Shown: positions 12,801 to 25,723 of the stretch, piece after piece
Position numbering within the stretch: position 1 is the first letter of the stretch
How the letters are laid out: the number at the start of each line of letters is the position of its first letter
Source: Todiramphus chloris collaris
Lineage: Eukaryota; Chordata; Aves; Coraciiformes; Alcedinidae
Assembly (NCBI GenBank): GCA_025345505.1
Contig: JANVCC010000010.1
Coordinates: 44,837,738-44,901,737 of the forward strand
Length of the DNA: 64,000 nucleotides
Direction: 5' to 3'
Translations under genes and position numbers: made by a program
The notes under the pieces: generated by a model
Seen by the model: the letters and a program-made list of their open reading frames with translations, nothing else
The model's database searches: none
Told to the model about the DNA's origin: nothing

Positions 12801-13328
12801 GTTAATTTTGAATTGACAAATAGATAAATTTATGTTATTTATACACAAAAAGGTTACTTCCAAAAATATGTATAGTAATATTTAATACAGTCACTGAGTT
12901 ACTAAAAATGTATACTTTGAAAATATAGGAAAAAAAAATTGAAAAGATACTAGGCAAAGTAGCCATTCTTAGTGTTTATTAAATGCTCAAGGATAAATAA
13001 AAACAAGACAAAAGCCTTGAGAAGGGTAACCTATTAAGTGACTTACTCTTGAGGACACTATCTTCATTTTGGCATTGTTTTGAGAAGCAGAAGTGGAAAG
13101 GACAGTTTGCTGTCAGAGATCTCTGCTAGCAGCTGGACATTTCTAAATCCACAGATGGATTTAAAAATGACATTGAATGACATATTAATATTAATACACA
13201 AATCTATATATGATGTATGATACATGTAATATGTCATAAAATACATTTATGCATATTTAAAAGTACACTTTCCCAATGTGGTAGTTAAAAGAAAATAACA
13301 GAAAATCTTATTAATAGAAGTATTCAGT
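9882..13328. other. AT-rich non-coding stretch
   Basis: No gene, RNA or repeat recognised. Overlapping short frames on both strands at 12195-12461 have no family signature and look like chance. Confidence 0.6.
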
Positions 13329-13367
13329 ACTTCCAACACAAACCATTCCATGATTCTATGACTCTAT
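13329..13367 (+). mobile_element. CR1 3'-tail fragment (about 40 bases)
   Basis: The sequence ACTTCCAACACAAACCATTC followed by CATGATTCTATGACTCTAT matches the last part of the CR1 3' end (CCTTCCAACCCAAACCATTC plus ATTCTATG repeats) on the plus strand. Nothing CR1-like is seen immediately upstream, so it is either an extremely 5'-truncated insertion or the remnant of a deletion. Confidence 0.7.
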
Positions 13368-16300
13368 AACTAAATTGTTTGCCAGCACAGATAAAGTTTT
13401 GAGTGTTACAACACTGAGATGCAATTTGTTTGCATTCTTAAAGTGTTAAATACTTTAGAATTAATATTCAGCAAAGCACATACTCAGTTTCACACAGATT
13501 GAAAACTATATATAAGATACAACACTAACCATTACTTTATTAAGCACAGTCTATTAAAATGATAATATCTGAGGTTTTAGAATGGTTGCAGTAATTAAAG
13601 CTGGTCGACCATTCTGCAAAAGATAAAGAGTCAGCTCGGTTTTGGGGGGAATTTTCAATTAGCCTACTAGATTAAATCTGTCTTCGTTTAAATCTGTCTG
13701 GATGATTTAAAATGGTAATGCTTTGCTATATGTGGGATTCAGTTTTAGATTAACACTCACAAATTCAACTGTCTATGTGTGAGCTAGGTGTCTTATCTCA
13801 CTTTATAATCAAGGCAGAGTTAATCAATGCAATCACTGGAGCCTAGAAAAAAGTTCAGACCACTTTAAAGTTCAGCTTATAGTTATATCTATGGAGAGAT
13901 ACAGTTATCTAAATATAGGAGTTGCTTAACATTATATGAGATGTCCAGGGGTATCCGAAATATCGAAGTATCAGTGTAGCTGAAGTTCTCTTTCTGAAAA
14001 TTGACAGGTGGACATAAGAATTACAGGAGACCTGTACCCTCTTTGTCCAAGGCCTGCAGGCCAGGCAGGTTACCCAAAGCATCACAGATAGCATAATATG
14101 TTCAAACAATTAAATAATTCCTTTAGTGCTTTTTCAGACTAGTGTACAGTTGTTTAAATATAGGCACCTATATTTGATGCTTGCTATTTGAAGTCCATCT
14201 GACCCAGGCCCAGAGGATAGAAGTCTCTACCAATCTTAGAACTAATCTACTATCCGTATGCAGATGTCTCCAATACCCTAGGCCATCATCTGAAGTGTAA
14301 CTGGATATTTTGTCAACTGATTTGAATCCTGTTTATTGAGATGAAATAGTACCTTTCTAATGTTACCCAGGATTACTTGTTTCTTAGAAGTTACTTCCTA
14401 AAATAAGCACTTGCCTCCTTTAGTCGATCCTTACATGTTCAGCAGAAATTTTGTTTCGTCCACAATATATATACATCTATACATATTTTCCACTCATAAT
14501 CCATTCCAAAACCAGAATGAAACAATGTAATTATGTGATGAACTGCAACTAAGTAAGTAAGCCTTAACCTTACTTCTGAGCACCCCAGATGTTGTCTGAT
14601 GTTCTAAAAATAAGGAACCTAAAGAAAGAATATCTACATTACAGTGTTGGAAAAATAGTCCAGGGAAACCAGCTCATAACAACAATGGGATTGTGAACTA
14701 CAGTCACAATAAGGACTTGCACTAGGAAGCTGTTTTCACAGCTTCAGTATTGTGTGTTAAATTTACTGAAAACATACTATTATTAGTCAACTCACTAGAC
14801 TGAATTATTTCCTTTGGAGGACTAGCAGAGGGAATGAAGGAGCACGCTTTTTTATACTGTCTGGATGTTACTTTATGTTGCTGCTGTCCTAGATACCACC
14901 TAACTAAAAAGCAATTTTAAAATAAATTCCCTTTTAAAGAATGTACTTTTTACTTTTTTTAACTTCTGACATGTTCTTGAAAACTAAACTGTGAACTAAA
15001 ATAATCCCACTCATTGTAATTCTAGAGAGTGTGAGCATAAATTGCATATAGATCCGGAACTTGTACATGAAGAACAGGAAGAATGGTAATCAATAAAAAG
15101 TTTTATTGTTTCAATATTACCTAAGATACACCAAGGGAGGAGAAAAAAAAAAAGTGTATAGCTATTTTCATTAGCAAGACTGTAAAAGTACATGTGCTTT
15201 ATGAGGTGGGATTTCTCCATAATGTGTTTCCTTTTTAACCATAACTGTTTGAAATGGAGATACTGATATTTCATTTTTGTGAAAAAGAAAGTAACATATG
15301 CTTTTATTTGCTGAAGCAAATATTGGCACATCTAGAGCAGAATGCTTGTTGATTCATTCTGCATAAAATTGAAGTTCAATATCCTCACAAGAAAAAAAAG
15401 TGAGAAATACCAACATGACAGACAACCTAGGAGTCACATCCTATGCTAGACCTTTGCCATAGGTTTTTTCTCCCATGTTACTTATTTCTGAAAGCTACTT
15501 CAGGAATTTACTTTTGTACATTAGTAGCTATTGGCATAATATCTCACCGCAGTTGTAAATTTTTAAAACCTTCTTTGATTCTGTGAAATCATATAATCCA
15601 CTATTTTAATATTATTTATGTTGTATTCCTCTTGCTCATAATTAGTCTTATAAAATAATTTGTTTATTTGCTTGTTTAAAGCATATCTTACTTAGATACA
15701 AAAAAATTTATACAGTCTCATAAATATTGGTGGGTCAGTGAATTTTCTGCTTTTCAGGGAAAAGATATCTTACCTTTGTTAGTTATGCCACAGCAACATG
15801 TTTTTTGTTCCTCTTTAAGCAATACAACTGAGGAGATACTTAAAATAATCTGGACACAGAACACTATATTGCCACTGACTGTGCTGATTTCATATGCATA
15901 CTCTCCCACTTCATATTTACTAGGCTTTTTCCCGTATGCTTCTAAAATAAAACATAAATTCACATATTCCTACTTGCCTTTCTTTAATCTCAAGAAATTC
16001 CCAAAGGGATTCTGAAGTCTACCTTATGATATAACTTTACTTTGGTTTCAGTTAAGAAAAAATCACTTTTTTTTTTCTGCATTACTTTAAGTTAAAAAAT
16101 TAAATAAATATTATCTATTCTGACTTTTCTTATTGAAATTAATGACCCATATATTCCATTTCATCTGCTTTGAATGAAATTAATAAAGCTTGAATCCTAT
16201 TTTAGCTTTTCTTTTCAGAAATTAATAACCTATATGACATCTGTGATCTTTCCTTGACTTAAAAAAAAATAATCTTCATGTCTATTTTTTCTTTTTATGT

Positions 16301-18456
16301 CCTGAATTGCTGAACCTAGCTTTATCCCCTACAATAAAATTAACAATTTCCATAAATCAGTTGATCTTCATTTTTATTTAAATGAAAAAATTCTTTATTA
16401 CAATTTCCTTGCTATGATTCCTTGGTTTCCGTGAAGGTCTAAAATAGTGACCTGCTAAGAAATACATTAATTTAAACAATTAATTTGCTGTCTAATGCAT
16501 TAGTATGTAGTTTCTTCCGCCTTTGTTTCCCCATCCCATATGTCTTTGTCATTTTAAAAAAATTAATATTTTCTTTGTATTTTTGTAATTTCTTTTCTGT
16601 TTTCTCTCAGTAAGGTGCATCCTAGGCCTCTAGCTACACAGCTTTCCTCCCACATGCTCTCTGCACACAATCAAATTCGCAGTGTGGCTGTAATTCATGC
16701 CTGAGGCAAAAGGTAGGAACAAAGTGTATGAATCACCTAAGTACAACTGAAGCCTTTAAATAGTCTTTACATTATCACTGTCCATGAAATGAGTTTTGTC
16801 ATTATAGAATTTCCTCAGTTTATTTGTGTGAAACTGTTATATATGTACAGTCCAACAGAAGACCCCTAGAGGGGAAAAAAAGAACATCAACCAACCAAAA
16901 CCTGAATTTTATGTTTCCAAAGTTGATATAAATGATTTATCTTAAAAAAAAAAAAAAAATCTTCACAATATTTGTCAGTGTCCTAATTGACAAGCCTGAT
17001 GTACTGTTTGTTTTGATGTATTCAATTTTCATTTTTTTCAATGATGTATTCATCTGTCAGACTACTATTAACACAAACTAAATTTAGCACTTGAAAGAAA
17101 ATGCTTTAAAATACCCTGAAAATTGCAATTAGGTTCTAAGTATATAGTCTGTGAGCCAGTGGAAATGTTTACTTACTTTGTATTTGAGACCCTTCAGATG
17201 CCATCTGGGACCTTTGGCCAACCTCTAGCCCTAAGGTGTCTTTACCAATCATTCTGTGCACTGCCATATGATCCCAATTTGTAAGATATCCTCCTGAAAT
17301 TGGTAGAAAATGTCATTGCTGGCATGACAGAAATCTATATTGTGATTAAGATTTGCATTTCTGAAATTATATTTTTCCATAAAGTCACTTTTAGACTACA
17401 TTACTAGATGGTTTCTGACTAAAAAATTCTACATGATAAATGTATATTGTGCAAAAGAAGTAAGAAAGAAGCCCTACCAAATGAAGGCATGGTCTGAAAT
17501 CTATTAAACTAGTGGAAAAATTCCAAGTGATTTTGTTGATCTTTGCCTCAAGGCGATAAGAAACACATAATCAATAACAAACTGTCAGTTACTATCTTCA
17601 TGTTACATGAGGCTGGATCTCCAGTACATTTAAACTGGTGCCCCTCTATTTGTTTAAATTCAGTTGTACCATTTCAGAGTAAACAAGACTGTGTCAAATT
17701 TTAGTTTAAAGCTCCCACTGCTTACCAAAACCTATCTTATGAGTGAAATGTCCCTGTAGGTTACTTTGAGGTCATATAGAAGAAATATAAAAGACACATT
17801 TTTAAATGTTTGACGGTTAAAAATATTGTAATTAAATTAACTTTTTCATTAAGAAAAGTTCTTTAGAAAGTAATCAGGAAGGAATAATACCTACTTTTAA
17901 TTACAACACCTATCTAGTCTGAATAATTTACCTACACAGCATTTTGCATGCTATGTCATTGATGCTGCCTGTGATCCCTTATTCTCTCAAGCAGCTCTTT
18001 CAAACCCCTCACTCTCATTCCCTTTCTGTATGTATTATTCTACACATTGAAGCTCTAGTTAGAGATATTCATAACATGGGAATGATTATGCTTCAAAATC
18101 TTTAAAAGAAAGAATGGCCAAGTGGTGTTTTCTTTTCTGTTGTGAAACAGTTTTGAACTTACAACCGATCGTGGTTTGTATTTAAAGAAATGGTCATGAA
18201 GCTTATACATGTTCAAGGCTGGTATTCTCTGGGCATACTGACTCTCCATGATGAACAATTTTTTCAGCTCCTTTCAGGAACCACACTTTCAGATACCTGG
18301 GAAAAGAGCAATATGCTGTGATGGTCAGACTGAACAGTGATGATACTGACATAGGAAAAAACTTCCAGTTCTGAGTATCCTTTGAAATGAAAAATATCTT
18401 CCTTGCAATACCCTACTGAATAAGCAGAATGACACTTTACTCAGAGAACACAGAGT
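13368..18456. other. AT-rich non-coding stretch
   Basis: No gene or interspersed repeat recognised. Holds A-rich and T-rich tracts (for example an A-run near 16943-16959) and a weak diverged direct repeat near 16128 and 16213. Short frames at 15011-15331 and 15754-16015 look like noise. Confidence 0.6.
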
Positions 18457-18600
18457 CAAAGAATCATAGGATTGTTTGGGTTGGAAGGGACCTTTAAAAG
18501 TCATCTAGTCCAACCACCTTGCAGTAAGCAGGGACATCTTCAGTTAGATTGTGTTGCTCAGAGCCCTGTCCAACCAGATGACTGCACATCCTTCCTATTG
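18457..18600 (-). mobile_element. CR1 3'-end fragment
   Basis: Begins with AAAGAATCATAGGATTGTTT, then GGGTTGGAAGGGACCTTTAA and TCATCTAGTCCAACC, the reverse complement of the standard CR1 3' end. It is followed by GCAGGGACATCTTC and a GTTGCTCAGAGCCC box, which are typical of the adjacent 3' UTR. About 145 bases; non-coding. Confidence 0.92.
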
Positions 18601-18690
18601 CTTAAATAAGATCTGTCAGTAAAGAGATGAAAATATTGTCACTTTTTGAATAAATTGCTTGAAATATTTAGGGGTGGGTTGTTTAATAGA

Positions 18691-19167
18691 TGTCATAGTT
18701 TAACCTCTCAAGCACATAAAAACCACACAGAAAAAAAAAATTAAAAATCATGATTTAAGATAAAAACAATTTAATAGTACAGAAAAGGAAGGGAGAAAAA
18801 AATAATATAATAATAGAATTATAACATACAAAACAAGCGATACACTATGCAATTGCTCACTCAGAGCAGTAGCCATCAGCCAGTTTTCCCCCTAGTTTCC
18901 CCTACTGGGACTGATGTCATAAGTTAGGGAATATCCCAGCTGGGCTCATCTGTCTCATCTGTGTCTCCTTCTAGCTTCTTGTGCTTCCCCAGCCTACTCA
19001 CTGGTGGGGTGGTGTGAGAAGCTGGAAGTCCTTGACTTAGTAATACCACTTAGCACCAACTAAGGACACCAGTGTGTTATCAACATTATTCTCATCTTAA
19101 TCCAAAACACAACACTGTACCAGCTACTAGGAAGAAAATTAACTCTATCCCAGCTGAAACCAGGACA
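18691..19167 (-). mobile_element. Endogenous retrovirus LTR (ERVL-like), solo
   Basis: About 477 bases bounded by TGT at the left and ACA at the right. On the minus strand it opens TGTCCTGGTTTCAGCTGGGA, and its right part reads AGTTAATTTTCTTCCTAGTA, AGCTGGTACAGTG and TGTGTTTTGGATT, a pattern I associate with a widespread avian ERVL LTR. An ATTAAA polyadenylation signal lies at 18770-18775 (minus), with the closing segment GAGGTTAAACTATGACA. No retroviral internal region is seen on either side, so it is probably a solo LTR. No clear target duplication (ATAGA versus GGTGG). The family assignment is from memory. Confidence 0.8.
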
Positions 19168-22122
19168 GGTGGTTAGTTGGGTTTTATTTAATTCCTTGAG
19201 TCAAATTTCAGCTTCTTTCTTACTCAGAATTAATACAATCTGCATGATTGAAAAGAGCAATCAGAACATTCATTTCCCTCAAAAAATTCTCTTAGAATAT
19301 ATATACTGTTTTCCTGCAAATCTTATTTCATAAAGTGTGTCTTTTAGATAGACAGCACCCAGGAACAGCTGCTGAGAGGAAACACTCATTTTCCATTGTA
19401 AAACTTTATGTTAGATCTAGCTAGAGCATATTTCTCTTAGTTATGTCAAGTCCTCCTTGACTTGTTAGCCTCTGTGTAGCTGGAGAGAAGGCAAATGTTG
19501 AAAATTCATAGTGAACATTCTTTAAGCACAAGCAAAACCTGAGAAAATCCATTTTCTAATAAAAAAGAGGTCTTTTCTACCTTTCTAGTTATAAAACCAA
19601 ACCAAACCACAAGTAACAAGAATACAAATAAGAAAAAGATAATAGTATTTCCTTCAGTGTTTTTCATTCTCAGAAGAAAAAAGATTAAAATAAGTCTTAG
19701 GAATGTGATTATAAAAGTCTACCTAGACATAATTAATAAAGTCAGTAGAAACTGTCATATGTACATATGATGCCCTTAAATTAATAGAGGTTTACATTGC
19801 CTACATTGTTTTCCACAAAGAATGCTGTTCCATTCTATTTGACCTTAATTAGTATAATTGATAGTAGTTTTAGAGCTGCACACCATTTTAATCATGTAGT
19901 TACAGCTTTTGTGACAGAAGAAAAATGAATTAGCAGCTGGGAGTTATCTATTAATAGTGAGGGAACAGAAAGGTAAAAGGAAAGACTCTTCTCTTCTAGG
20001 ACTTCAGGGCTTTTATGGCGTTAGTAATGAATGACTAATGTATTCTAAGAGGAGCACAGTGATCTCCAAGGATGTAATGAAGGGCAGCAGGAGGTAGGAT
20101 CAATGTAAGTTAGAAATTTTATATCATTAGGAAGTCACAGGGCTACAAGAGTATAAGGATAAGCCAGAAAAAAATTGTCAGAGTTTGGGAATATAAACCA
20201 TGCATATACATGCATGTATGAATGGGATTATCTGAGCATGTGTGTTAGGGGTTCAGACTGATGTACAGAGTACTTGAAAGTTTCCTTGAAAAGCATGCAG
20301 TGCCACCAGAGGTTAAGCTTAGAGTAAGAATGGCAGAGCAATCAAAATTTAGTTGGAGATGGGATTAATTGGAATGGATTTGAAATAATCCAGTGTACAA
20401 TGAAAAAGGATAATAAACAAGAGAGTTTCTTAACCATGAGCAAAACATCCTAAATGAGTAGAACTATTCATTAGCTTCAGATGGTAATTCTTTTCTTGCA
20501 GGTTTCTCCTGTCATTAATGACACTCAAAGTGTTTGAGGTTGGGAGCTTTTACAAGAAAATAAAGCTTGTTCTACTTTCTCTTTCTCACAGATCTTGTTA
20601 AAATCATCCAAGAAAACCAAACAAAAAGCTACTCTACCAGGAACGTGTCATACTGGAAGAAGCTACATGCAAATTATGTTTTAATCTGCATTCCACTAAG
20701 TACCTTTGTGGCACTACAGTATGGCACTCCAGTTTTGTAAGAATTACAGGGTAAGATGATAAATATTCATTGATAAATATTGATTATATTTTATAACTGA
20801 CAATTCACTTTTCTTAAAATAAAAAAAAAAAAAAAAAAAAAAAGAACTGAGGTGTCGATTAACTTTCAAAATATGCCAGAGGTCAGCATAACTGAAAATT
20901 AAAGGATCTGGATATATATCTTAGTTTTCAACTGTACATATACCCAGAGAAGAAGTTTACTTAAGGAAGACCATATTGGTCATGAAAACAAATAACATAA
21001 CTTATCTCTTATAACTTCAATGTAATTATATCTAGTTTGAAGATCATGACAAAAAAGTCTTAATTGAGATACTGACTGTGTGTTATCCATAGTACTGAAA
21101 TATTTGTACTTCCAATCCTTATGGATTTTACATACAAACACTGCTAGGAACATTCAACTGTCATTACATATATGGGAAGAGTCAGGTGATAAGAAAGAAA
21201 AGTATTTCTGAAGACCCGTAAAAAAATTCTCATCCAGAATTTTTTCTATCTCTGCAGATTGACTGTTGGTCTTTTTCATTTTATTTTTTTTTTACATATG
21301 TTTCTGCACTCCTGTATTCTTGCACAAATAGATAAACTTTGTCAATGGGGATTCTAAGACATTCACTAAGTAGACAAAGTAAAAAATATTCACCCTGCAA
21401 TTATACAATGAATAGTCACTAAATCTGTTGTTCCACCTAACAGTATATTGTATCTAGATAGATACAGTTCTAATTTTAGGTCAATCAATGCAGAAAGGGC
21501 ATAGTTGTTTGGGTTTTCTTTGGTGCCTTTTGTTATGACATATTTTAATCTACTCTGTAGAAAAAATATTAGCCACACATAAAGGGTTAATCCATAGGGT
21601 CAATAAAAGTCAGGAAAACAGCTAAGTTAAGATTACATACAGAATTCTATCTCTAGATGTGAGAAACATGCACAGTTATTTCATTTATTATATAACTATA
21701 TAGAATTGGTAAAATATCAGATGACTTTTCCAACAATTTTAAGCACATGTATTTGGAGCCTTGCACCACTTACTTTATTCCTAAACATATTAACCATATT
21801 TGCATTCTATATCTGTTTCTGTACTGACTGTAACTCAGAATTCCTTAGAAGCAGCATTTCAGAACATGAAATTTTTTTTTCACTTCTAATGAAAGGATGA
21901 CATGCAACAAAGCCCAGGACACAGATCTGAAACTAGTTCACAACTCTGATGAATCACAGTACCCTGATTTCATTCTGATTTTTTCTTCACAGTTATATAA
22001 ATCCTTAAAAATAATTAGTATTCTAATTTTTTCTCCTTTGCCTACAAGATTTAACACTTTACCCTCACTGGGAAGGAATAAAATATTCCTTTACTGGGGA
22101 AATTGTGGACATCTAATTAATA

Positions 22123-22163
<41 letters not shown>

Positions 22164-23388
22164 CAAAAAAAAAAAAAGAGACACCCAAACTCTTTTTTTA
22201 TATTTTTATTTATATATATATATACACACACATCTATACTAATACCTAATCATTCTCTGTACGTGTTTACACATCCACAACTTACTGAAAAAAAACCTCA
22301 AAACCCAGAAAGAATAACAAACAAATGTGATTTTTGGTAAAAACATGACTTGTTAAGACTTGTTTCAGATCCATGAGGTTGAACAGGCTGATTTCAGTAC
22401 AAATGCCTAGTTTTATCAGTAGATCTAAGAGAATTTGTATTTATTTTATGGTTTGTTAGAAATTTCCCCTATTTTAAACATTGTTAGTTTTATTCATGTC
22501 CACATATTTTCTTAATTTTACACTTTTAAATAACACCATACTTTACATGATAGTGTAGCTTTCTTTGGAGGAAAGACTTCTTTTTGAAGAATAACACCAA
22601 TATGATAATGCACCTGACTTTATATATGAATCCAAACAAACCCACCTAATTTATGTTCCATTTTTGTTTATTGATTTTAGTAGTGAATCACTACTATTTA
22701 CTAATTTCAGTTACTACACTGTCATTAGAAATCTGTTTCTCCAAAGTTACCTGCAATCTGGATTTAAGAGCCAAACTGTCATTCATATTGTGCCATATTG
22801 ACTTCTCTGAATGTCACTGGAGAGGGATTCTTAAGCTAATGATATATTTTATGAAATATAATGCAGTATCTAAAGCAGGAAAGTACCTAAAATGCATAGC
22901 ACCCTGCAATGTAGGAACTCAGGCCAACATCTTTTAGTAAGGAGTGAACATCTGGTAGCTAGAGATACAGAACTAGATCTAGAAATTAATCATAAAGTAG
23001 AGTTTAAGTTCTTAATTCAAGTGGAATGAAATATCAGGAGGAAAATTCTGTTAATAGATTTCAAGTGATTTTTTTTTCAGGAATGCTACTGAACAAATAC
23101 AGTGGTTATTTGCAATATTTATTGATAGAGGGATGCAAAATGCCTCTTTTTCAAATAAAATATTTCATAACAAACAGGAAAAGAATATACTTTATCAAAT
23201 ATTAAAATCCCAACAATGTCAATTAAAATACCTGTTAATATCTGCTGTTTTTCAGCTTAGGTGCTGCTGTCTTTGAACTTCTCATAGTATAGTGATTTGC
23301 AAAAATGTAACCTATAACACATATGGCAGTTCTGGTTTTTGTTTTGAAACTCTACTATAAGAGTCTTTTTCTATTGATGCATTTACTT
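19168..23388. other. AT-rich non-coding stretch
   Basis: No gene or interspersed repeat recognised. Contains an A-run near 20821-20843 and a longer A-rich block near 22129-22187 followed by TA/CA dinucleotide repeats. The lysine-rich frame at 21897-22340 is an artefact of that A-run. Confidence 0.6.
22129..22236. repeat. A-rich tract plus TA/CA microsatellite
   Basis: A run of roughly 32 A, a second A13 run after CCC, then T-rich sequence and ATATATATATATACACACAC. Simple sequence with no coding value. Confidence 0.9.
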
Positions 23389-23735
23389 TTAAGTATACTC
23401 TTAGAATGGTTTTTTTTGCAAAATATTAAGTTTCAATTTTGGCATTTCTGATTTCCTCTGATTTTAATCATTAATCACAATTCCTGTCTTTCTCTATTCA
23501 ATAGTAAGCATGTTTCCATAGGAAATGTGATAAGGCAAGGCGAAGTCAGGTAGTCCATCTCACAAAAAACATGGTATGTGCATATACATTGGTAACAGCA
23601 TTTTTCCTGGTGACCAAAGACTACGGTCGCCTCTCATGGCTTTTCTTAATTTATGGCTATCTTTAACATTAGCTGGGCAGTGACTCTTCCCCATGGGATA
23701 GGAATAAATGAACTATTAAGTATACTCTTAGAATG
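23389..23735 (-). mobile_element. Possible retroposed sequence between 20-base direct repeats
   Basis: TTAAGTATACTCTTAGAATG occurs at 23389-23408 and again, identically, at 23716-23735. Extending four bases to the left adds only one mismatch. The 303-307 bases between them begin with a T8 tract (23410-23417), that is, on the minus strand the insert ends in an A8 tail directly before the repeat. A long target-site duplication plus an A-tail is the usual signature of a retroposed transcript or SINE. I do not recognise the inserted sequence, and it has no long frame. A coincidental or segmental repeat is possible. Confidence 0.5.
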
Positions 23736-24769
23736 AGATTTAGAAAAATAAGCCATTCTTGAAAATTCTGTAATTTCAAATTATTCTGATTAATAAGTAG
23801 TTATTACTTATGTGTCCAAAAGCTGTTTTTCCATAAGTTAACGAGAAATCAGGGAATTAATGTTTTGCTGTTAAAACATACATAACATGAAATAAAACTG
23901 CAGTTAAACAATTTTTATACTTGGTAATTGTTATCATACTGTTGCCATAAATTAGCATACAGTATTCTCTAAGACTACATAGTCTCAAATTCAGAGGTAA
24001 AAAATTATTCCTTTTTTTTTTTTCATTCAACTTCCAACAAGTGAAATGTGTGTTTCTGTGATGGCTTATTTATTTATTTAGTAATCATCATACTTATCAG
24101 CAGAAAACTTAATTTTTTTTTTATTTATTATAAATTCTAGACTTTTGTAATCTTTTACAAGTTCTTTTGCTTAGAAAATACTGTTTGCCTATCTTCTTTC
24201 TTCCGTGTTTTAGGATTTGCAATTATTTTGTGACACCTTTCTGCCTATTTGTTCTGAAATGTAAGATCTATTCCATTAATTCCAATTGCACTCTAACTTT
24301 ACTTTCTACTAACATCTGGTTGCAAGAAAGGATGGAAGACCTGACAAATGATGCCAGCCTTTCAATTCCATGAGGGAGGACCAAGTGCATTTGAACTGAA
24401 GCAAAGATAGAGAAAAGCATCCATCTATCCCTAACATATTTAGACAGGGAGATCTAGAGCATGAAGAATATGTAGGTTCCTTAGAGTGATGACTAGCTGT
24501 CATTGTAGTGATGTGAAAAGAAGCAAAAGAGTGTTTTAGATGATTTATGTGGCAATTTAGTTCAAGCTCTGATAATCTGTATTGAGCAGATTCCATTTTC
24601 TGAGAGAAGCTAAAAGTGGACAGAGAAAACAAAAAAGGAAAAAAAAAAAAAGATGGAAAACCAAACCAAAATAAAACACACTATCCTTGTAATGCCCTCA
24701 GCAGGACCAAGCTCATAGAAAGGAAAGCAAAGACACTTTTCATCTTCATCAACGATCTCTGATTTTTAT
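23736..24769. other. Non-coding stretch
   Basis: No gene recognised. A 107-codon minus-strand frame (24309-24632) has no family signature and is probably chance. A short plus-strand motif at 24742-24760 resembles a CR1 reverse transcriptase segment (see findings). Confidence 0.55.
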
Positions 24770-25723
24770 ACTTACTAGGTGATGTATTGCTACCCAGAAT
24801 AGCTCAAGTTCAAAAACAATGGAGAGTGGTAGAGCAACAACATCAGACAGCTGCCTCAGTACTTGTGGGTGCAGCCTATCAGGGCCCATGGATTTGTCTG
24901 TGTACAGTTTAGACAAGTGATTTCTAACCCCATCCTCATTAACCAGGGGAGAGATTTCCTCCTTCCAGGCTTTCACTCTTACTGCCAGGATCAGGGTTTC
25001 CTGATGCCTGGACTTAGCAGTGAAGACTGAAGCAAAGAAGGCATTCAGTAACTCTGTCTTCTCTGCATCCTCTGTCACCAGGTCTCCTGCATCATTCAGC
25101 ACTGGGCCCACATTTTCTCTAGTCTTCCTTTCACCATTGAGTTATTTGAAAAAGCTCTTCTTGTTCTCTTTTACTTCCTTTGCCAGAGTTAATTAGAAGA
25201 GGGCCTTGGCCTTACTTGTTGCATCCCTACATACCCTAACAGCATTCCTATAACTCTCCCAAGAGGTATAGACCCTTTTTCCACATGCTACGAATGTCAT
25301 TCTTCCACTTGATTTTTTTTCAGCAGCTCCTTGCTCATCCATGCTGCTCTCCTGCCTCCTCTACTTGATTTTTTACTCAGAGGAATGCACCTGTCTTGAG
25401 CTTGGAGGAAGTAATATTTAAATATTAACCAGATCTCTTGGGCCCCCTTGCTTTCTAGAGTCTTAGCCCAAAGGATTCCTCCAAATAGGTCTTTGAAGAG
25501 AGCAAAGTTAGCCCTCCTGAAGTCCAGGGTTGCAATCCTACATGTTGCCTTGCTTTTTCCTTACACAATACTAAACTCTACCATGTCATGATCACTACCA
25601 CCAAGGCTGTCTCCAACCTTCACATCCCCAGCCAGACCTTCTTTGTTCATTAATACAAGGTTGAGCAGTGCACCCTTCCTCATTGGCACTTCCAACACCT
25701 GCATCAGGAAGTTATCATTGAAC
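24770..25723 (-). mobile_element. CR1 retrotransposon, lacking its 3' end
   Basis: Minus-strand CR1 ORF2 remnants in 5'-to-3' order: endonuclease end (LLNLVLMNKEGLAGDV, then GGSDHDMVEF; 25561-25764), a frameshifted linker, and the start of the reverse transcriptase (LLNAFFASVFTAKS, then SMGPDRLHPQVLRQLSDVV; 24749-25111). It stops at about 24770 without the rest of the reverse transcriptase or the 3' tail. That is unusual because CR1 insertions normally keep the 3' end, so a later deletion is implied. It resembles the 58 kb element in sequence. Confidence 0.88.

Noticed and set aside
16128-16250. Weak diverged direct repeat (about 36 bases, about 85 apart) around AAATTAATGACCCATAT / AAATTAATAACCTATAT
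   Set aside because: AT-rich and low complexity; could be chance or an old tandem duplication of no clear meaning.
19755-19770. Perfect 16-base palindrome TCATATGTACATATGA
   Set aside because: AT-rich palindromes of this size are expected by chance in 64 kb and nothing adjacent gives it a role.
21897-22340. 147-codon lysine-rich frame
   Set aside because: Produced by a simple A-rich tract and TA/CA repeat; no family features.
24309-24632. 107-codon minus-strand frame
   Set aside because: No recognised domain and no splice or promoter support; such lengths arise by chance in 64 kb.
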